Part shown: positions 21,145 to 29,635 of the stretch, piece after piece
How positions within the stretch are numbered: the first letter of the stretch is position 1
Layout: every line of letters starts with the position of its first letter
Origin: Gnetum montanum
Taxonomy: Eukaryota > Streptophyta > Gnetopsida > Gnetales > Gnetaceae
Direction: 5' to 3'
DNA length: 29,635 nucleotides
Assembly (NCBI GenBank): GCA_015680685.1
Contig: MNCI01034697.1
Location: 12,706-42,340, forward strand
The notes under the pieces: model-generated
Database searches by the model: none
The model's input: only the letters and a program-made list of their open reading frames with translations
What the model was told of the DNA's origin: nothing
Program-made: the position numbers and the translations under genes

Positions 21145-21267
21145 GGGCAAGGATCATTGCAAGTGTAGTGTCATGTTAGACTATGCAAACAACATGGCAC
21201 CCCAGAAGTCCTAATGCCTGCAAAATTGCTTCTGAGCCTGCTTGCTACTTTCCATAGCACAGTTAAT

Positions 21268-23420
21268 GTAACACCCAGTCATGAGGCCAGTTTGCATGAA
21301 AGAGGCACTAGGGGTAGACCAAACAATCCAACAAATTTTCTATCTCCTAGGCTGACAGGCTTGCTACACCCTCTAGCTTACTCAGCTTGACACTTGACTC
21401 GACTGACGGTCTACCTAGGGACCATGCTAGGAGCTTTCGAAGGTGTTTAGGATATACTAAATAGTTTGGTAAGTTTGCTAACTATATGAACCTGCTATGC
21501 TACGCTACACTACATAGTGTAGCACACCATGTGGAGATTGATCGAGCATCAAAGATGCATATTGACAATGACTCAACCCTCTAGGGCATCTGTTCCACTT
21601 CATCATTGATGCATGAGAAACACAACACAGCAAAAATGTGGCAAATATAATCAAAAAATCATCCTCATCTAAGTGCTATGTTGTGCTATGCTACATAGTG
21701 TAGCATAGCGTAGCAGATTGCTTGTGTGGCATTGCTTCCACTCAGAATATTTTGGCATAGCAAACACGATTGCCCATGCTTAAACCATCAAACATGCTGG
21801 TTTTGTAGCCACGCTAGGACATGAATGACATCCTATGGAAAAATTATTGCAAAGTGAGTTAGAATCCAAGCCAAATTGGGTGCTACGCTATGCTACGCTA
21901 CACAATGTAGCATAACATAGTAGGGCCAGAATGCACGAAGGTCCTTTGCCAAGTGGTTCCAGCAAAAGAATTGCACTTGGCCATGCTTCAACCTCCAAGA
22001 CTACTTATCTCACTTCGCCCTCAGGCCCCAAGCAAATTTTTTTGACAAAGCATTACAAATCAAGCAAGGATGCATGTCACATTGGCTACTACGCTGTGCT
22101 ACGCTACACAGCGTAGCAAGGACACAAAGCTTGAAAGTATCCCAAAGATGAATGCTGCAGGTCTTAGGACCTTTCAAAATGGAAGGTAGGGTTGTCAATG
22201 GTAGAAGTTTCTTACCTAGCCAAGCCTTAGATAGGTATCTTTGATTTTCGGGCAAGATTTCTCTCAAGGCTGGTGGCTACGCTACGCAGCATAGCACAGC
22301 GTAGCATGCGGGTGTTTACGCTACACCAATATGCTGGGCAACGTAAATAGCATAACACTCACATGGAAGCATTAGGAAATCTTTGGTTAGCTCCAGAACT
22401 TATTGGCAATGGTCATTTCTACCTCGACATCTCTTCAGTAGGCAAGATCAGCAATTTGCTTTGATTTTCACCCCCTTGTTAATTCCCAAAGTTGTCCCTA
22501 CACTTGACGCTACTCACAAGAGTAGAGAAGATGTAGTCTTGGAGCATAGGCTCCACTTTGCATTCATTGTTGGCATTCTTTGTAACAAACATGGTAGTTC
22601 CCTGGATTCTGGCACATGTAGCTTGGATGGTATGGTCACAGCACAACGGGTTTCACATTCAGCCTTACACTGCAACATAGCACACCTGCAGCGCACTACA
22701 CACTAGTCTGGCACATTCACGTTTGCACCCTATGGGACTCAGGACACGTGGCATCCAAACCACATTTCTCTCCTACTTTCGGCTCTATGATTACCCCAGT
22801 GAACAACATTCAAGGGGTTGGCTTTTTGCATGGTTGGATTTTGAAATCATCTTCCCTGAAATTTGGCTTCGAAGATTAGCATTTTGGCATTTTGGCTTTC
22901 TGGCAATTGGCTTTGGCAAAGAGATTGACAAGCGGAAGGTTAACAAATAGCAAACCCCAGTAGCAGCATAACAAGCACCAGCTCATTAGTTCTTTTCAGT
23001 GGATCACTAGTAGTAATTAAGGAGTTGTGACCATACTATTCCATTGTAAGCTATGCCCATCCATACTGCACATCAGTTGTACACCTTCTCCAGCCAAACA
23101 AAGATTAGATTCCCTGATTTTGGGGTGGTGCACTCTCTCACTTAGCCTTATTTCATTTTTTTGCTATCACCATGTTTTGCATCATTATTTATCAGTTTAC
23201 ATTTATTGCTTAAGTTACACATCTTTGCTACACTTTTACTATTCTATGTGTCATGGCTTTCTACACTTCAACTCCATGCATAACGCCTTAAAAAAAACGT
23301 TTACGAAAGGTTATTGTACACCAACTAAGTCCCTGTTTGATCGACCAGACTATTCAGGGCACCATGTTTCCGTATTCTCTAGCATGGCCCTTGCACAGAA
23401 CTGGGGTTAGGTTGTATGCT
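21268..23420 (+). repeat. Possible LTR of another gypsy family (tentative)
   Basis: TGTAACACCC at 21268 is a common start for LTRs of plant gypsy elements. About 1.5 kb downstream, after a palindrome-rich stretch, lies GGCTCTATGATTACCCC (about 22780), which resembles a decayed TATA region. The following stretch has no coding signature. No primer site or clear CA end was found, so the right border is a guess. Open frames at 22383-22706 and 23027-23410 have no family resemblance and are not called as genes. Confidence 0.35.
21493..22305. repeat. Five palindromic GCTACGCTAC clusters at about 200-bp spacing
   Basis: Cluster 1: GCTACACTA/TAGTGTAGC arms (21504-21523). Cluster 2: GCTATGCTACA/TGTAGCATAGC, 11-bp arms (21685-21709). 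Cluster 3: GCTACGCTACA with a two-mismatch partner (21892-21916). Cluster 4: GCTACGCT/AGCGTAGC (22098-22117). Cluster 5: GCTACGCT...AGCGTAGC (22276-22305). The centres are about 183, 207, 204 and 183 bp apart. Sequence between clusters is only weakly alike (a CCATGCTT-AACC block occurs between 2 and 3 and between 3 and 4). Confidence 0.8.
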
Positions 23421-23550
23421 CGACAACCTCTCGTTGTTCCAGCCACCGACGTTTTCGACCACTACAAGTACTAGCTTTCAGCTTCCTTGATCAGTGTCCA
23501 TGGAAACAACTTGAGTTTTTGCCACTTGTTTTCTATGTTTTGCAAGGCAC

Positions 23551-23790
23551 ATGCATTGTGAAATGCTTGCAAATGATTTTGAGGATCAGCATTGTAACCC
23601 CCTTGAAATTGTGGGATATCATGTCCAATCTTTTGATCCTACTGTCTTTTTGGTGCTATATGGCAATGATGTAGCTCTTATCTCTAATTCTAAAGAAGAC
23701 CTACAACAAATACTTACTATTTTAAACATACTATATAAGATTTCAACTACATGGGCCTCTAGGGTACTTAGATCATTAATTCTTAATTAA
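23551..23790 (+). pseudogene. LINE-type reverse transcriptase scrap
   Basis: The open stretch contains FLVLYGNDVALISNSKEDLQQ. This matches the catalytic region of non-LTR (LINE) reverse transcriptases, where the box reads YADD followed by an ALIS/LLS-type strand and a DLQ helix. The box here is YGND, so the first catalytic Asp is Asn and the copy is dead. Nothing else of a LINE is clear on either side; the piece is about 80 codons. Identification is by motif pattern only. A copia RT (YVDD) fits less well because of the DLQQ helix that follows. Confidence 0.55.
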
Positions 23791-25424
23791 TTAACTTAAT
23801 CACTATAGATATAATCTAGGTACTATTGTTACTACTTCAAAAGATATGCAATGGACTAAAGATCTTGGTCAAAACATGACTTTTTGGAAGCTTTATTATG
23901 TTTACTCTAAGAAAAGAATTGAATAAATTGTTATTATAACTTGTCTTCCCAAATATGGATTTCAAATGGCTAAACAACTTGATAATGCTAATAATCAAGT
24001 AGCTTCCTTTGTGTATATTACAAATCGTTTCTCAAACTACAATGCTTACTTGGACTTAAATATGACATTTGAACAAATGTACTAAGTTTACAATTAATAA
24101 GTTTGAAAAATATGTACCAAAGACATCCAAAGAGTTCAAAGCTTCATAATTAATAAGTTTGGAAAGTACTTGTAAATGAAAGTGAAGGAACACATAATTG
24201 AACTTTTGTTTTTAATACAAGACCAACCACCAATGAGAGCATTGTTCAACCAATAAGTGTGTTACTTTATGCACAACAAGCTCTCAACAAGTAAATGTGT
24301 TAACAAGAAGTTGCAAGTTCATGTTGTACTTACAACAAGACTAATCAATGGTTAGGGTAACACATAAAATATGAAAATCTTAAAATGTTTCTAGATATTT
24401 ACTCAAAATCTTTAAAATTAAAAAAAATTAATAATTTTATATTTGAAGTTCAAAGATGTACATCTAACACTATATAGAATTGTTCACTTCTTCGATGAGA
24501 TTATGTAGATAGATATAAAGGAAAAACTATAAAATAATGTTATAAAACATTTATTACATAATAAGATGCTAATTAATAATTTCTTACGGAATTTTTAAAT
24601 TTTGTTATTAGTATCATCAAACGTTATCATATCTAGAGAAAACTTAGTAATAGCTTATTAGTAAAGAGAATTTACATACAAGAACAATAATATAAAGTCA
24701 AAATCCATAAGGAATGTATAAAAACCGTACCCGTTATCAAAGAATTTACAGATTCCAAATTTGAACTCTGATATTCTTTGCTCCCAGCACCTTTGATGGT
24801 TATGACTTAGGAAACTGAAACTATTTTTAATTAAGTCCAAAACCTTATGGATCTAGCAAACCAGTTCAGTTTCAACCATCTTTTTCATTAAATATCTCAG
24901 AATCACACCTCTTACTTGAAGAATGCAAGTCATGCGACTTAATAGATCCCTAAATAGTAACAAACTGAAACAAAGCGAACAAAATTTTATAGCTTCTGTA
25001 TTTAAAATGCAGATTGATGAATGAATTTATCTATTCCGACTAGAACAGAAAAGTTGGAAGGGTGAACAGACTAGAGACTAAAAACTGCATAAATTCAAGT
25101 CTTATGTTAGGCCGAGTGATTTGACAAACCGATACCAAGTATTCAAAATACATAGGAAACAAAATCCCACGCAGAAAGCTTGATAAATGACCATAACATT
25201 CTCGTCCCTTCTATCTAAATCAATGTTAGCCTACCAGGAACCCTGCATTCGCATACAGCAACAAGAACTCTAATGTTCTTCCAATGGCATTGAAGCCGGT
25301 GACATGAAATCAATTAATATTTACATATAAGCAAGGATTTTAAGCTTATGCGGTTACCCAAAGTGAAAAACTATGGCTTTTCTTTTAAAATAAAAAATAA
25401 CAAAGGGAAAAAATCCCCCTTCTA
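23791..25424. other. AT-rich intergenic DNA downstream of UNG
   Basis: No gene is supported. A short local repeat occurs: AATTAATAAGTTTG is found twice, near 24092 and 24149. The part next to 25424 should hold the 3' untranslated region of the minus-strand UNG gene, but no single polyadenylation site stands out. Confidence 0.5.
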
Positions 25425-25491
25425 TTAGGTCTGCCAATCTATTGGTGTCAAGCCTGAATCCTCCAAAATTTTGCTTGTCTGAGAGAAATGC
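25425..25491 (-). CDS. UNG: UNG exon 7 (C-terminus)
   Basis: After TGGCAG the exon completes an Arg and reads [20 protein letters not shown], then Thr and TAA. The PIDW end is diagnostic of family-1 UDGs. Confidence 0.9.
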
Positions 25492-28400
25492 CTGCCACAA
25501 AACTACAAAGCTTAGTATATAAAATCAAGGTGTATAGTTTCATGGAATTCAAAGAGTCCCACCACACCTGCACTCGAAGAAGCCTTTGTAAGCAGAAAAT
25601 CCAGATGGATGTGCAGCCTTCAGCATGTGGTGTTTACGTGTATTAATAATCCTGTGCATTGCAAAATCCAAATAAATTTTCAACAATGTTACAGTTGTTT
25701 GAAGGTGATTTATTTTGAACATTTTACTGTGCAATGAAGGGCAAGAACTAACTTTATCTTTTCCTGTGCTGAATTTCCCCAAAAAATGAAAACGAGACCC
25801 TTTTTCTCCAGTGAAAGGACACGAATTACAGCATCAGTAAATGTTTTCCAGCCTTTCTTTGCATGTGAATTGGCCTGGCGTTCACGAACTACAAAACAAG
25901 CACGCATTAGTTGGTACTTTCAGGAGATACACTACATGTAAGGAAATCCATGACAGTAATGTTTTGTTTTGTTTTTTCATTTATCCTAATTTGATTTGGC
26001 CAATTCAAAATTGTATTTTTTTTTCAGGATCTAAAGAATCAGGTCTACAAAAGTTGAGTAGTCATGTTCAAAAATATTTGCTAAAGGTTCTCTGGTTCTC
26101 CGTTGACAAATCAACTTCTAAATTTATCAAGCATCAATTTAATGACAGACTAACATATATTACAGAAGTTTCTCTCAAAATGAATGTAAGAAAAATGTAT
26201 CAAAAATAAGGCAAACAAAAACCTGTAAAACTTTAAATTGTATGTTCCAAGGAAATATTAGAGGAAAGTTAAACAACCGTCCCTTTTGTGTGGCACAAAG
26301 ATTGAGAAACATGCCATCACGCAAGGAAACTCACTAACGACACAGCTTCAAAAAAAGAGTACTTCTTCCATATTACCGGTTTACCCTGGGTGTAGAAATG
26401 AGTTCAAGGACTTCTTCATAACTAAAAAGCTAAATTTAGCAACATCAATGCCTTCTCACTTCCTCTCTCTAGTGAAATCTCCTATCTCATAAAACAATGG
26501 GAAAATCTGAATTCTAACTGAAATCAATTATAATGGTCTATCCTGATCTGATAGATCCTAACATGACTTCTAATAAATTTCAATGCACGTGCTTTCCTGT
26601 GCTACATTATGAGAACAATTATGATAACAATTTGCAACATCTTGTTCTGCCTTACTAATTTGATTAAGAATATATTTAAAGTTGCATCTGCTAGAGCCTT
26701 CAACTAAACTAGATGCATGAGGAAGTAAGGTATCCTTAACTTGCAACAGTGGGGAACAAATTAATACCCAAAATGCTGGATCATACACTATAATGATATA
26801 AAAAGCATGGATACTCTTGTACCTTTGATGGAAAAGTTTTTTGTTGCAAGAACTATAATGCACTTCCTATGCATTCTGAAAAGCCTTAGGGTGATGGCAG
26901 ACAACAGGATTGTAGATTTTTTAGTAGGATTTTGTCAACAATGGGATTTTAAAAAACAAAAGAAAACATTTAAGCACAATACCAAACAAGAGAAAATTGG
27001 GTGTATAACGTAAAAATAACATACCAGTGAGCACAGTGTTGAGCAGGAGGACTCCCTGGGGAAATGCATAATGGCAAAAGGTCATTTTCACAAATTAATA
27101 AGTAACTATATGAAATATTATTGACAATGGATGTAACAATGTAAGAACCACAGCTTTCTGCTGTTAGGCATTATTTCATAATGCAATATGAGCCAGAAAA
27201 TGAATCCTAATTCCAAAATCTCATATAATGTTTACATTATGCAACCAACTATCATATTAAGCATGTTCTAACAAGTCATGAATCTGGACACAGCCACTCG
27301 AAGAGGTTAGGCTTTCGCTTATCCACTGATCTTTCAGGATGCTCCTTGGCAGGATGAGCATTGAAGGTCCAGATGAAAACTCTTTTAACAAGTTGTATGA
27401 ATATAGAAAACATGCCCTCAACAAACTGAAACAGTTATTGAATGTGCATGCGTCTACATGTGACCTCGTGAACAAAAACCATTGGCACACCTATATAGCC
27501 CATGCTTCCAAATTCCCATGTGAAGGGCAGGGCACACCAATATCCTCCTTGCTCTCCTTGAAAATGTTCACTAAACTTGGAGGCTTCTTAATACCCTCTG
27601 GAACAGAGAAGCAAAGGCCCATAGCCTGGCTTGGACGATGATAAGGATCCTGCACCCATATCAAAAATACTTACTTGCAATGAAAACTACAGTAACAATG
27701 GTTTGAAATACCTAGGGCCATAGAGCGACCGCAGAATATCTTACTTGACCAAGGATTACAACTTTGATTTTCTCAAATGGGCATATGTTCAGGGCATTGA
27801 ATACAAGATTAGGTGGAGCATATATTGGGACCCCTCCTTTGGCTTCTTGTTCCAGGAACTCTGAAAGCCTCTGCATGTACGGCTTTTGAAGCTCTCCCTT
27901 AAGTACATCCAACCAAGATTGTTCAACCAGAAGGCTCTCAAGCTTTGGGAAAGCTAGACCTTTTCCTGACATCACAGATGTTCCCAATTACAATCCTGAA
28001 CTCTGTAATTTCAATCTTTAAAATAAATTTACTTTAAGAAAAAGAGGAAAAACACAATATACAAGGTCAGGGAAACTTTGAAACCCCCAACAATCAGAAC
28101 AGTGCAAGTGACTGTGCCCTGTAGGTCAGGGAAAACAGAAAAACAGACTTAGGAAACCTATGAGTACTACAGAAAAAGTGAGTGCAAGAGAACCAGAAGA
28201 ACTAAGGGAAGTGGGTCAATGCACAGAGATATTTCCATGAAAATTGCAAAACCCAGGATTGAAAAGGATTCTCATTTTATAGGGTGCACAGAGATATTTC
28301 CATGAAAATTGCAAAACCCAGGATTGAAAAGGATTCTCATTTTATAGGGTTCAGATAATGGGGTATAATTGTTTGAGATACCGCTGGCTTCCACAGTCAC

Positions 28401-28718
28401 TTCTTGGCAGAATTTCTGAAGTTGCTTAGCTTTTGCAAGAGCCTTGTTGGTTTCCATCCTGAGCAGCTGCATGAGACTGAGCTGGGATTTTGTTGCAGAA
28501 CTGTCCTGTGGCTGTGACCCATCATCATCACTGTTTTTGGGGTTTTTTCCATGTTGGGCAGAACAAGCAAAGTAGGATGAATCAATGCAGAGTTGCTTGC
28601 CTGCTGAACCAGTGACCTTGAGACGCTTCTGTGCTCTTGCAATCACAGCTAAGGAGGATCGTCCTGCTGATGCTTTAGACGACATTGCAGAAGCAGAGCC
28701 AAGTGGGTTTCCAAGCAT
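25425..28718 (-). CDS. UNG: Uracil-DNA glycosylase gene, seven exons, one in-frame TAG
   Basis: UNG removes uracil from DNA (from cytosine deamination or dUTP use) and starts base excision repair; plant UNG acts in nucleus and mitochondria. Exons: 28718-28382, 27965-27745, 27649-27491, 27055-27025, 25888-25753, 25651-25568 and 25491-25425. All six introns are GT-AG. The sum is 1035 nt, 345 codons with stop. Motifs in order: GQDPYH (catalytic Asp), [27 protein letters not shown] (active-site His), and an end PIDWQT. The N-terminus is Ser/Arg/Lys-rich and may be a mitochondrial transit peptide. Start: first ATG after an in-frame upstream TAG. Oddity: codon 239, the last of exon 3, is TAG where the family has Gln (WAxQGVLLLN). 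DPYHR, HPSGF and FFECR also differ from the usual DPYHG, HPSGL and FFGCR. It may therefore be a young pseudogene, a null allele or a sequence error. Confidence 0.9.
25568..25651 (-). CDS. UNG: UNG exon 6 (HPS loop)
   Basis: It encodes [20 protein letters not shown]. The His of HPS is the second active-site residue. The following loop normally carries the Leu that intercalates into DNA; here it is Phe (TTT). The exon ends TGCAG before GTGTGG. Confidence 0.9.
25753..25888 (-). CDS. UNG: UNG exon 5 (NSHAKKGW segment)
   Basis: The acceptor TTGTTTTGTAG is followed by TTCGTGAACG, which completes Val and reads [20 protein letters not shown] and [14 protein letters not shown]. The donor GTTAGTTC leaves phase 2. 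Confidence 0.9.
25889..27024 (-). other. UNG intron 4, 1.1 kb
   Basis: This is the longest intron, AT-rich, with GTATGTT donor and TTTTGTAG acceptor. The open frames in it on either strand show no family resemblance and no inserted element is recognised. Intron 3 (27056-27490, 435 nt) likewise holds nothing recognisable. Confidence 0.7.
27025..27055 (-). CDS. UNG: UNG exon 4 (31-nt micro-exon)
   Basis: The acceptor TTCCCCAG and donor GTATGTT frame a 31-nt exon encoding [10 protein letters not shown], the conserved strand with the uracil-pocket Asn region. It is too short to be found as an open frame; it is placed by family homology and by phase (0 in, 1 out). Confidence 0.88.
27491..27649 (-). 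CDS. UNG: UNG exon 3 (DPYH motif; ends in TAG)
   Basis: It begins [19 protein letters not shown] after GGGTGCAG. Its last codons are TGG GCT ATA TAG, followed by the donor GTGTGCC. The exon 4 acceptor gives GGA GTC CTC, so TAG falls exactly where Gln is expected. No upstream GT near the exon end offers a way round the stop. Confidence 0.88.
   Translation of the reverse strand, partial: DPYHRPSQAMGLCFSVPEGIKKPPSLVNIFKESKEDIGVPCPSHGNLEAWAI
27745..27965 (-). CDS. UNG: UNG exon 2 (start of catalytic domain)
   Basis: It begins after TGATGTCAG and reads through [31 protein letters not shown] and KVVILGQ, then ends before GTAAGATA. This is the N-terminal half of the UDG fold, up to the Gln-Asp of the water-activating loop. 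Confidence 0.9.
28221..28350. repeat. Perfect 65-bp tandem duplication in UNG intron 1
   Basis: Positions 28221-28285 and 28286-28350 are identical base for base. The second copy ends 31 bp from the exon 1 donor site. Identity means a recent event, or an assembly artefact. The 416-nt intron's splice sites are not affected. Confidence 0.95.
28382..28718 (-). CDS. UNG: UNG exon 1 (N-terminal region)
   Basis: This encodes a basic, Ser-rich leader ([20 protein letters not shown]) followed by an acidic/Gln/Ser stretch and a helix-like segment ([18 protein letters not shown]). It ends in phase 1 at AGCG before GTATCT. The leader is less conserved in the family. A second Met is at codon 12. Confidence 0.85.
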
Positions 28719-28925
28719 GGAATTTAGAACACACTAAATTCATCTAGTGCTTCCAGTTTTTAGTGTTGCGGCAGTGATCCTTAATTTTTCTCGCAAGAAT
28801 ATGTAGTTTTCTAACTATGAAACGTCGTGGTCAATGTTGATAAATTTTGCAAAAGTTGTATTCCAAAATGAAAATTGCATGAAAATATAGGTACCCACGG
28901 CTCAAGCCTCAAGTCGTCACCTCGT

Positions 28926-28933
28926 TATTTAAA
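28926..28933 (-). promoter_or_regulatory. Possible TATA box of UNG
   Basis: The minus strand reads TTTAAATA, 208 bp upstream of the UNG start codon. The context is plausible for a core promoter, but plant housekeeping genes often lack a TATA box and no start site is known. Confidence 0.3.
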
Positions 28934-28961
28934 GGAGGATGAATAGATAAAATGTAGTCAC

Positions 28962-29144
28962 AGGTGTTAGCCTAGTTGTAAAACTCTTAATTTGGAAACT
29001 TTAAGTCATGAGTTTGATTCTAGTGGGTAATGCTGAGTTATAAAGTTCTATGTGGATTATATATCTTGGGGTGTACCTATATTTCAATTGAACTTGTAAC
29101 TTTGGATGTTTCCAATCAAGGATCTTATCACTAGGCTAACACCT
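28962..29144. mobile_element. 183-bp foldback element (MITE/SINE-like) upstream of UNG
   Basis: AGGTGTTAGCCTAG (28962-28975) and CTAGGCTAACACCT (29131-29144) are perfect 14-bp terminal inverted repeats. The likeness continues imperfectly for about 45 bp inward, including a GGAAAC block on both sides. On the plus strand there is an RNA polymerase III A box (TAGCCTAGTTG, 28968-28978) and a decayed B box (AGTTTGATTCT, 29011-29021), spaced 32 bp apart as in tRNA-derived SINEs. The right arm carries a second, oppositely directed A box. No target duplication is evident. It could be a MITE or an inverted SINE dimer. Confidence 0.65.
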
Positions 29145-29635
29145 CATTATTAGAGTTACCAAAGAGTCTTACTACTAATCTACCATCTTGTTGCTTTTTC
29201 TTTTAGAGAGTGAACAATTTGAAGTGATTTTTGGCATTAGTTGTCAATGAAAGTTGATGTTAACTTTAGTCTTCTTTTGGACATGTTCTTTATGTAAGAT
29301 TAACTTTTACATTATCAACATTTATGTTATTTTTCAATGAGAGTTAGCTTAAGTGATTAACTTATTGTTTGACAATGATTTACAAGCAAAGTACCAATTC
29401 ATGTCACACTTGAGGTTTTTCTAAAAAGGCATCCCCAAAATCATTGGGCCTTTTCTTTTTGTTGTTTTGGAGTTTTTCCTTTGCTTCTTTGCTTTTGTAC
29501 TCTGAATTTTAATTTTAATTTTTAATATATTTATTTTTGGGGTTTCAACATCCTTGTCACACTTAAGGTTTTGCAAAGTATTTTTTAAGGCTTTGTGGAG
29601 GTTTTTCAAAAGCAAAGGATTTTCTAAGGCATTGT
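29145..29635. other. AT-rich intergenic DNA with a short direct repeat
   Basis: No gene is supported. TGTCACACTTGAGGTTTT (29402-29419) recurs with one change at 29555-29572, and TTCTAAAAAGGCAT/TTCTAAGGCAT pieces follow each. The open frame at 29421-29615 on the minus strand is Lys-rich because of T-rich sequence, not a recognised protein. Confidence 0.5.

Noticed and set aside
22383-23410. Open frames of 107 and 127 codons as genes
   Set aside because: They show no domain, codon pattern or homologous copy, and lie in probable LTR sequence.
23930-24070. Possible further LINE or copia coding after 23790
   Set aside because: No motif could be matched in any frame.
25841-26863. Open frames of 122 and 97 codons in UNG intron 4
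   Set aside because: The first is largely antisense to exon 5 and the rest is AT-rich intron with no recognisable protein.
27481-27500. Alternative exon 3 donor that removes the TAG
   Set aside because: The only other GT nearby lies two bases further downstream and keeps TAG. Using an upstream GC donor would delete conserved residues.
27339-27641. Plus-strand open frame of 100 codons
   Set aside because: It is antisense to UNG exon 3 and intron 3, and the minus-strand frame there has clear UNG homology.
28968-29040. tRNA gene upstream of UNG
   Set aside because: A and B boxes are present but the B box is decayed and no acceptor stem or anticodon arm can be drawn.

Overview
This window looks like nuclear DNA of a seed plant, probably a gymnosperm such as a conifer. 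That is inferred from a typical plant multi-exon gene next to more than 20 kb of old, stop-riddled Ty3/gypsy LTR retrotransposon DNA. No bacterial, organellar or CRISPR features are visible. Only one cellular gene is recognisable: a seven-exon uracil-DNA glycosylase (UNG) gene on the minus strand at 25425-28718.

Left part (1-9.5 kb): an LTR on the minus strand runs off the left edge (1-661). It lies head to head with a plus-strand gypsy element, called E1 here. E1 has a 5' LTR (774-1638), a decayed tRNA-Asp primer binding site (1640-1657), gag, protease, reverse transcriptase/RNase H and integrase remnants (to about 8175), and a non-coding 3' tract. Its gag is interrupted by a solo LTR (1964-2835) flanked by a perfect 5-bp target duplication, GAAAT. 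The gag frame resumes directly after it.

Middle (9.5-21.1 kb): a separate plus-strand pseudo-coding stretch (about 9974-12730) has a plant-transposon-like segment followed by a coiled-coil region. Next comes a second element of the same family, E2, on the minus strand. It is cut off in mid-gag at about 21078 and runs through protease, RT/RNase H and integrase to a polypurine tract and an LTR (13225-14080). That LTR is followed by a second primer binding site and a second gag start, so it appears shared by two tandem elements.

Right part (21.1-29.6 kb): a 13-bp-arm hairpin, a probable LTR of another family whose upstream part carries five palindromic clusters about 200 bp apart, a LINE RT scrap, AT-rich intergenic DNA, then the UNG gene. 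About 240 bp upstream of UNG lies a 183-bp foldback element with 14-bp perfect termini and tRNA-like A and B boxes.

Most interesting points: (1) UNG has canonical splice sites throughout and the right total length, but carries one in-frame TAG where the family has Gln (a C-to-T change), plus substitutions at conserved residues. (2) The LTRs share R/U5 but carry different arrays of short palindromes just upstream of the TATA box. (3) The shared-LTR tandem. (4) The 200-bp-period palindrome array. (5) The tRNA-like foldback element beside the UNG promoter.
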